Below are positions 56,779 to 64,000 of a stretch of 64,000 bases of DNA, piece by piece. The translations under genes and the position numbers were made by a program. The DNA is taken from assembly GCA_030549335.1 (NCBI GenBank), contig CM060190.1:68214118-68278117 (forward strand), in the 5' to 3' direction. Below the pieces are notes generated by a model. That model worked only from the letters and a program-made list of their open reading frames with translations. It had not been told where the DNA came from and made no database searches. The DNA is from Pontederia crassipes (lineage: Eukaryota; Streptophyta; Magnoliopsida; Commelinales; Pontederiaceae). Each line of letters opens with the position of its first letter. Position 1 is the first letter of the stretch.

Positions 56779-57600
56779 ATGTCAGGAGGATCGCGGATTG
56801 AGATAGAAAAATTTGATGGAACATGGTTTGATCTCTGGAAGATGAAGATGGAGGATCTCCTCTGTGATCGAGATCTTTGGACAGCAATCGAGAAGGAGAG
56901 GCCAGGCGTGGAAGCGGCGAAGGTCGCGGATGGGACGTCCTCCAATCAGGCAGATCCAAAGGCGATCGAAGAGTGGGATCAGATCGATAGAAAGGCGAAG
57001 GGTTTGATTCGGCTTTGTCTCGCGGATTCAATTCTTACGAATGTGATGAGCGAACCTACAGCCAGAGATCTATGGAAGAAGTTGGAATCCCTATATCAAA
57101 GTAAGTCACCGGTTAACAAGTTATTTCTGAGGAAGAAACTGTACAATCTTCGGATGCATGAGGGTGACTCATTCTCTACTCATCTTTATAACTTTAACAC
57201 CGTGATCAGTCAACTTGTATCGATCGGTGTTAATTTTCAAGATGATGATAAGGCAATAATATTGCTCTGTTCGCTGCCGGATTCATGGGACAATCTGATT
57301 GTCGTGATTGGTGACAGTGATAAAGAACTTTCGTATGAAAGTGTATGTGCTGCCTTGTTATCAGAGGAAACACGAAGAAAGGGATCAGTAAGTTCTAGTA
57401 AAGAGGCGCTGGCGGCCAGAGGAAGGCAACTAGAAAGGAATCAAAACCAGAGAGGATCCAGATCCAAATCTCGTGGGCGTTCGAAGAGTAGAGATAAGAA
57501 GGTGCAATGCTGGAGATGTCAAGAGTGGGCCCATTTGAAGCGGGATTGCAAAAACAAGCCGATTCACAAGAAAGAAGCTGAGTCAACCTCGGACAAAAAG
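56779..57600 (+). pseudogene. gag region of element E (fossil)
   Basis: Copia Gag: IEKFDGTWFDLWKMKMEDLL, LWKKLESLYQSKSPVNKLFL and LRMHEGDSFSTHLYNFNTVI, then a basic RSKSRGRSKSRDKK linker and a zinc knuckle, CWRCQEWAHLKRDC, near 57508. Well preserved over about 300 codons. Confidence 0.88.
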
Positions 57601-57639
57601 GAGGCTGAGGTAGGAGATATGTATGTGGCTTCTGCATGT

Positions 57640-60600
57640 ATGGCACAATCAGATAAGGATGTCTGGCTCATCGATACTGGTGCTTCATACCACATGACAC
57701 TGGTTTTGTGAATATGAGGAGTATAATTGTGGAGATGTCATGCTCGGAATGACACTACGATTCAGATTATTGGACGTGGCAGGGTGAAGCTGAGGATGAA
57801 TGATGGCACGGTGAAGACTCTACGAAATGTGATGCATATACCACTTATGAGCAGAAGTTTGTTATCTGTTGGTACAATGGCAGATTCGGGTGTTATATTC
57901 AGTTGCGACAAGGATTCGTGCAAGATGGTCAGAGGGTCTATTGTGTTTGCGCGAGGGGTTCGCTATGACACATTGTACAAGTTGCTCGGAGAGACTATAT
58001 CTGTGGGCTGCAGATTTATTTCTGAAGAGGTCAAAGAAAATGAAGATAGCACATCTATGCTGTGGCATCAAAGATTAGGTCATATCAGTGAGAAATGACT
58101 TTCTACTATAGCATCAAGTCAGATGATAGAAGGAGTTCTGGATTATTCTATGGGCTTCGGGTTCTGTGAACATTGCCTCCATGGGAAATAGAACCGAGTC
58201 AGTTTTCAACACACAGGTTCAAGAGCAACGAATATTCTCGAACTGATCCATAGTGATGTCTTTGGGCCAACTCCGACTCCATCTATTGGAGGGTCCAGGT
58301 ACTGTGTTTCTTTTATAGATGATTTTTCGAGATACAGTTGGATTTATTTTATCAAAAATAAGTCAAATGTTTTGAGAATTTAAAGTTTTGGTGGAAAACC
58401 AATTGAGCAGCAAGATCAAGGTCATTCGTACAGATAACAAAGGCAAATTTTGTTCAGAGAAGTTTGAGCAGTTCTGCGTGGACAATGGTATTGTAAGACA
58501 GAAGACAACTCCATATACACCTGAGCAGAATTGAGTAGCTGAAAGGTTAAATCGGTCACTCATAAAGAAGGCCAGATGTATGCTAAGTTGGGCTGGATTA
58601 GGACAAGAGTTCTAGGCAGAAGCTGTTGCCACAGCAAAGTATTTGAAGAATCGCTCACCGACCTCATCAGTGAAGGATCGGACGCCTTATGAGGCAATGT
58701 TTGGGAAGAAGCAGAATCTGTCTCATGTTCGGGTGTTCGGATGTGACGCATATGTTCATATACCCAAGGAAAAGCGGGATAAGCTTGACAGTAAGTATGA
58801 AAAAAACATATTTGTCGGATATAAGGAAGGGGTCAAGGGCTATAAACTGTGGAATCCAAAGTCAAGAACTATTGTCTACAGCAGGGATGTTATTTTTTGT
58901 GAATCACGTTCCCAAGTTGAAGTTCAAAAAGGTGATGAACCTAAGAAAGTGATAGTGCTTGAAGAAGATTCTGATTTTGAAACTTCAGAGGTGGTTGCAC
59001 AAGATACTTCAGTTGAGTCTGCTCCAGAACCGAATCAAGAGGACTCGATTAATGAAGTTGAAGATGCAGATTCAGATGAAGACCCAGATATTGGTACTAC
59101 CATACCAGTTCTCAGGAGATCGACACGAGAAAGAAGAGCACCTCTTAGATATTCTCTTAGTGCTCTAAGTTTGTTTCATGCTTTGAGCATCATCGGAGAA
59201 GAACCTAGTTCTGTAAAAGATGTAAGGTCTATGGATGATGCAAATCAGTGGGAGCTTACTATGACAGATGAGATACAGTCACTGGATAAGAATGAAACAT
59301 GGAGCTTGTGTAAATTGCCTAAGGATAGAAAGACAATTGATTGCAAATGGGAGTTCAAGCGAAAGTTGAAACCGGATGGGTCTGTAGAGAAGTACAAGGC
59401 GAGACTGGTAGCTAAAGGGTACTCTCGGGTTGAGGGAGTCGACTACGATGAGATTTTTTCTCCCGTGGTAAAAATAACTTCAATCGGACTTGTTTTATCT
59501 CTGGCAGCAGCATATAATCTTGAGATAGAGCAGATGGATGAGAAGACGACATTCTTTCATGGGAATACGATGAATCTTTATGAATCTTATGATGTTTCAT
59601 ACACTTTAGGTCGTGCTATTCCGTTGTGTGATTCTTCTGGAAATAGAGTGCCCAAAAGGTCGTCCAACTCGTAGCTCTTCTTGTTTCACGTTCCCTTTCC
59701 GATGAAAACGAGAAAGAAATATGTCAACCACTACTACCTGTGCTGCTTTGTGAATTTGATATGATGGCCTCGGCAGGCAAGTTGCAAAGGCAACTTGCAT
59801 CTCTGCTACTGGAGGAACCGGGTTATTCTATTCCACCTCTTATAGAGAAAAGAACTTAAAGAAAAATACTTAATAACACGGTGATACATTTATACAAAAC
59901 TTCTACCCCAAGCACACACAATGGAGCCTCGAATCGAGAGATCCATGAATCGGGATCCTGATGTATATAGATACAAATGGTCCAATGGGAGCAAGAATTC
60001 TCTCACGGATGTGACTTCTGTTATAGATCAGTTAGTTTGCGACCTTTGCTTTGAGCTTCTTGCAATTCTTCTTTTTTCTATGTTGGTTTGAATTGCTTGT
60101 ATTTTCTGATCTTTCACATTGATCCGCAAGAAAAAACCTACTACTACCTGTTTCCCTTGCCTTTTGCTTAATGCTAATTGGTTCTCGTCCCGTCTGAAAT
60201 AGAAATACGTCTGATCGCTCTTTACTTGGAGGAAGAGATATATATGAGACAACCAGAAGGTTTTGAGGTTCAAGGTAAAGAGAAGCTGATGTGCAAATTG
60301 AAGAAGTCTCTGTATGGATTGAAGCAGTCGCCAAGGATGTGGTACCAGAAGTTTGATACGTACATACTCGAACTCAAGTTTGTACGTTCAGATTCAGATC
60401 ATTGTGTTTATGTGAAGAGAGTTGGAGATTAGTTTGTCATTCTTATACTGTATGCGGATGACATGTTGTTGATTGGAAACAGTATGAAGATGGTGAATTC
60501 AGTGAAGGGTTTGTTGGCCAAAAAGTTTGAGATGAAAGATTTGGGGCCAGCGAATTTTATTTTGGGTATGCAGATTAGAAGGGATCGTCAGAAGCGAAAG

Positions 60601-61400
60601 TTGTGGCTAGGACAAGAGAAGTACATAAAAGAAGTGTTGAAAAAATTTAACATGTCGGACTGCAAGTCAGTGGGTACTCCTATGTCTTTAGGAACCAAAC
60701 TTTCTGCAGAGCAATGCCCGAATACAGATGAAGAATCCGAAGAGATGGACCGTGTGCCATATGCAAGTGCAGTGAGCAGCTTGATGTATGTCATGGTGTT
60801 CACGAGTCCATATATAGCCCAAGCAGTGGGAGTCTTGAGTCGGTATATGTCTAGCACAGACAGGGAATATTGGAATACTATCAAGAGAGTTTTCAGGTAC
60901 CTTCGTGGAACTTCAGATTTTGCTTTGTGCTTTGAAGGTGCGGGAAAAGGAAAAAAGACTTGATATTGTAGGCCATGTAGATGCTGATTGGGGTAGAGAC
61001 ATTGATAGTAGACGGTCCACTAGCGGACATGCTTTTACATTATTTGGGACTGCACTAAGTTGGATGAGCAAGAGACAAAGCGTGGTAGCACTTTCTTCTA
61101 CAGAAGCTGAATATATGGCTCTTACTCATGCTGTAAAGGAGGTCATATGGCTATGACGGTTGTGCTTGAAGCTCAGATTTGAGCAAGGTGCCATAGAGAT
61201 GAGATGTGATAATTAATGTGCTATTCAGTTAGCTAAGAATCCTGCATTTCACTCACGCACAAAGCATATTGACATCCAATATCATTTCATCCGGGAAAAG
61301 GTGGAAAAGAAAGAGGTTCAGCTTGAAAAGGTTGATACAACAGAGAATAATTTTGATTTTCTGACTAAAGCAGTTACAGGTGTAAAGTTCGGATGGTGCT
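57640..61400 (+). pseudogene. pol region of element E (fossil), interrupted by foreign DNA
   Basis: Protease VWLIDTGASYHMT is near 57660. GAG-pre-integrase LWHQRLGHISEK is near 58060. Integrase includes HSDVFGPTPTPSIGG-type sequence, the KYLKNRSPTSSVKDRTPYEA area and DAYVHIPKEKRDKLDSKY (58240-58860). The RT begins about 59220 (WELTMTDEIQSLDKNETWSL, ARLVAKGYSRVEGVDYDEIF), is interrupted by about 620 bp, and resumes at about 60225 (YMRQPEGFEVQGKEKLMCKL, KKSLYGLKQSPRMWYQKFD, YADDMLLIGNS). RNase H (HVDADWGRDIDSRRSTSGHA) follows. Not intact. Confidence 0.87.
59605..60225 (+). other. Organelle-like DNA inserted in element E (NUPT/NUMT candidate)
   Basis: This stretch does not fit Copia RT, which reads well on both sides. 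At 59930-59998 it encodes [20 protein letters not shown] followed by SKN. From memory, that is nearly identical to an internal part of plastid Ycf2 ([21 protein letters not shown]). Upstream and downstream parts are not recognised, so the insert could be plastid DNA, a mitochondrial copy of it, or a mosaic. Two similar words (CTACTACCTGT) lie near its ends, at 59731 and 60141. Plain host-genome transfer, not a gene. Confidence 0.6.
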
Positions 61401-61475
61401 CTACTGTTGTCGGTTTGAAGAAGAATGTTGCTGGCAAGGCTCTCATTGGTGTGAAGTATCCACCAAGTGGGATAA

Positions 61476-61940
61476 TGTTGAAGTTGGTGAATACTTCAGG
61501 GCCCCTTGTTTCTCACACCGAGTTCGCCCACGTGAGCTTAGGAAAATCTGAATATTACCCAATTGCCTGTGCTGCTGACGTGCGAATGAAAGGGGGGGTT
61601 CGGGGGCCCGTCCCCCGACGGTGGTCCCGCTCGCCGGTGAGCGGGTGGGGGTTCGAGGGCAGCACCCCCGAAATCTAGACGGGTTTTGGGCTTTTGTTTA
61701 GTCGGCTCGTGTGATTCGGATTAGATTTTTTCTCTATTTGTTTGGATTTTAAACCCGATTTAGAGAGGCTATTAATAACCTAATTTCTGATGTAATCTGT
61801 GTGGCGGCTGTAAGCCTAAACGATATAGTGGAACCTCTTTGCAGGACGTAGCCCTCATCTCAAGGGTGAACCTGAGTAAATTCGTGTGTCTCCTCTATTT
61901 TTCTGCAATCTCTCTGCGATCTTCTCGAATTTTTCCATCA
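61476..61940 (+). repeat. 3' LTR of Copia element E
   Basis: Follows the purine tract ACCAAGTGGGATAA. It starts TGTTGAAGTTGGTGAATAC and ends TTTTTCCATCA (465 bp). It has the same G/C-rich tract as the 5' LTR (61588-61672). Confidence 0.85.
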
Positions 61941-62508
61941 GCCATATCACGTGGAATATGCACGAATGGAATATGAGTTCCTTTGGCAGTTGTTTGAACT
62001 GTGGAACCGATAAGGATGCTACTCCTACAATGCGACGCGGACCTGCCGGACCGAGATCTCTCTGCAATGCGTGTGGCCTGACTTGGGGAAACAAGGTTTG
62101 ATCAAAGCAAATAATTATCTCATTGTTTGGACCGTTTCTGTATTAGCTATCTTTCCTTTTAAGAATTTTGACTTAGCGTATCTCTGTCAGCATATGCTGG
62201 AATTTGTTCCGATGTAATTTCTGTTTTTAGTTGGCCATTGATAGTTTTTCTTTTTTTCTGTTTGAATGACCTCATCAGCAGTAATTTCCTGAACTGTAGG
62301 GTGAATTAAAAAGCCGGATCCAAGTCTCAGCTTCTGAAACTAACAACAGCAGAAGAAAACGTAAACGAACAGGTAAATTTCTTCAGTGGAGTTCTGATAA
62401 CGAGTTCAATGAGATGATCAACATTTCAAACTTCTTCCTCCAGGAAACTACGACGATACAAACTCTGCAGTTGAAAGCAACGCCGACATGGTTTCTGGGA
62501 TACCATAA

Positions 62509-62984
62509 GAACTCTCAATCTTTCGTTTTGGCTGAAGCAAAACACAGCCAAGGTGCAACAACAAAAAAAAAAGAAAAAGAAATGGCGATGAGAAAAGCTG
62601 CCTATTTCTCAGGCTTTTGGAGGATCCATGTTTTTTTTTCGCTTTTCTCAGAGCTTTATTTGTAATCACAAGAAAACTATACATCGATGGGAAAAAAAAT
62701 TAGAACATTTGATCTCATACAATGTAGAGTCTCCTAATTGGAATTACTTTACATCATGAGCTCTAATGGAAGGCTGCTTGGATAAATGTCTCCCCCATAT
62801 ATTCAACTTAATTAGTGTTATATACACACGTACAAGTTGGCGCTTCTTCGCTTATGCATGTATGATATCATTTCTCAGTCTTCCCACATTTGTTCAGACA
62901 AACTAATCAAGATTCGTTTCAACTTAATTTTGTCCCAAATATTTTTTTGAACAAAAAAAAAAACTGAAATATAATATTTAACGC
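62509..62984. other. 3' flank shared by GATA copy and LRR gene
   Basis: Duplicate of the region after 47982, between two convergent genes. Contains only UTR-like and AT-rich sequence. Confidence 0.65.
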
Positions 62985-64000
62985 TTAACAAAAAAATGAG
63001 ATCTGATATTTCCTATTCGGAATTAGCGAGAGTTTCGGGCAAAGACAGGCTTCAAGCTTCTGAAGTTGGGGGAAGTCTCCGTCAAGCACCCCGTCCCATT
63101 CCTCCCACTCATGGAAATCACTAAATCTAAGTTGGGTCAGAGATGGAAATGCCGCTACATCGCGACGGCCGTTGATGCCTCGACAGAACTCCTCGCCGAC
63201 TCTTTTCACGCTGTGGAATCCAAAAAGCTGAAGGTGTTCAAGAGATGGAAGCTGACCCAAAGTTGGGAGTCGGTCGACGTTGGGGCAACGGTGGAGCTCG
63301 ACATTGGTAAGCTTGTTGAAGGAAGGGTCGCCGCTCCAATTCGGCAATCGATGAGCTTCGTAGTCGTGAATTTTCAGATACTCCAAATTATAACTTGCAT
63401 TGTTACTACTGCGATGGCTCCCCTCGTCTTCCTCGGATGTGGAATCCTCGTGGCCTCGACCTCCTTCAACCATCAGGCATAGCGAACAATCCATATATTC
63501 TCGTGGTATATCAGAAATAATGCAAGAACAGTCATGGCAATCAGAAGTATCCCATTTCAGATTCAGCCATTTGAGGTTCACCAACTTGTGCAAGATTCCA
63601 AACAGCTCTTTACTTTTCACCGTAAAGTGGCCGCTTAGATTTTCTAATTTCGTCAACTCTCCGAAACCCTGTAGCAGGCGTAATTTTTTCCCGTCATGTG
63701 ACTTCTTCAAAGTTGTAAGGTTTTGCAGGACGGAACGATTGGGCGAAAGCGAATCCTTTTGCAGCGCCGGAAGTGAGGAGATGCCCTTGCAACCATTTAT
63801 TTCAAGATTCTGAAGCCGAGGGAAGTCTCCATCCCGCAACCCGCCCCATTCTTCCAGGAGGAGCATGTACTCGAACACGAGAGAGGTCAGAGATGGAAAC
63901 GCCACCCCGTCATCTTGACGACTGCTGACAGCTCAACAGAACTCGCTTCCAATTCTCCTCACGGGGAAAAACGTCAGAGTGAGAGATATGAGAGATGGAA
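62985..64000 (-). pseudogene. NBS-LRR-type leucine-rich repeat region, 3' end of gene, runs off the window
   Basis: The last 306 codons of a minus-strand LRR region (63905 to 62985). Repeats of the CNL type are clear: FPSLTSLVFEYMLLLEEWGG, FPRLQNLEINGCKGISSLP, LEYLKIHDYEAHRLPNW, LTNVELHRCPNVDRLPTLGQ with LPSLEHLQLFGFHSVKRVGE, and FPSLTQLRFSDFHEWEEWDG. The LRR pattern continues upstream (RIGSEFC-stop-AVSSRQDDGVAFPSLTSL), but through a TGA at 63933-63935. The gene is therefore probably broken, or the window shows one decayed exon. The N-terminal domains lie outside. An LRR senses or autoregulates in immune receptors. Its end matches the remnant at 48690. Confidence 0.82.

Larger units (their letters stand above)
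56299..61940 (+). mobile_element. Copia element E, inserted in the GATA finger exon copy
   Basis: A 5.6 kb Ty1/Copia fossil. Order: LTR, initiator-tRNA-Met primer site, gag, protease, integrase, RT, RNase H, purine tract, LTR. A GCCA on either side (56295-56298 and 61941-61944) is the visible part of the target duplication. The uninterrupted sequence around 47418 shows the empty site. About 0.6 kb within RT is foreign (59605-60225). LTRs differ at a modest number of sites (several percent by eye). Several coding breaks; not whole. Confidence 0.9.
56003..62508 (+). pseudogene. Partial second copy of the GATA gene (3' exons), split by Copia
   Basis: Copy of the intron end and last four exons of the TIFY-GATA gene, starting at ATAAAAGTTTGATCT. 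Exons: 56102-56224 (NRSKGQFAPSKASYDELASV), a finger exon split between about 56287-56298 and 61945-62095 by Copia element E, 62300-62372 (GELKSRIQ) and 62444-62508 (ending MVSGIP-stop). No TIFY or CCT part is present, so it was partial from birth. The finger half, [20 protein letters not shown], is intact. A few percent divergence from the first copy. Confidence 0.85.

Overview
The window reads as nuclear DNA of a flowering plant. It is AT-rich and packed with plant LTR retrotransposons (Athila-like Gypsy and Copia). Its only host coding traces are a TIFY-CCT-GATA (ZIM/ZML-type) transcription factor gene and CC-NBS-LRR resistance-gene fragments. The species cannot be named from the sequence. 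All positions and divergence estimates come from reading by eye, without alignment software.

Layout. 1-1280 is an eroded Copia pol remnant, followed by LTR-like sequence with a 115-133 bp repeat array. A TATA-like box near 3821 precedes a four-part nested stack of Gypsy elements (3852-40238). Athila-like element A (TSD CGCTC) carries element B inside its integrase region (9799-34644, TSD CCTAA). Element B in turn carries a solo LTR of its own family (14681-17682, TSD TCCAA) and, in opposite orientation, element C (20040-30402, TSD GTTAT). Element C has gag and an env-position ORF, but I see no pol in it.

Once element A is discounted, host sequence resumes at 40244 as the GATA gene. Its first exon is split by a Copia element (40537-45003, TSD GCTAC). 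TIFY, CCT and GATA exons follow to the stop at 47982, and a MULE-like MITE lies in one intron. The gene's 3' half, together with the 3' end of a convergent LRR gene, is duplicated downstream (47122-48778 and 56003-63075). A second Copia (56299-61940) splits the zinc-finger exon of the second copy, and that Copia holds about 0.6 kb of apparently organelle-derived DNA. Between the two copies lie a TGTAACACC-type LTR-like repeat, a foldback element, a dead CC-NB-ARC gene, a hairpin-rich segment and an LTR fragment. The window ends inside an LRR region on the minus strand.

The retroelements are fossils; none looks whole. The most interesting signal is shared 3' architecture in the three Gypsy families. 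Each has two hairpin + AGCTTGGGRGA (polypurine-tract-like) modules about 0.9-1.15 kb apart, the second abutting the 3' LTR. Elements A and C also share a conserved non-coding block between the modules. Each family has, in addition, amplified its own short motif through LTR and untranslated regions: CACGGCCGTG in A, AAGTTATCA in B, CGGCCGTAA in C.
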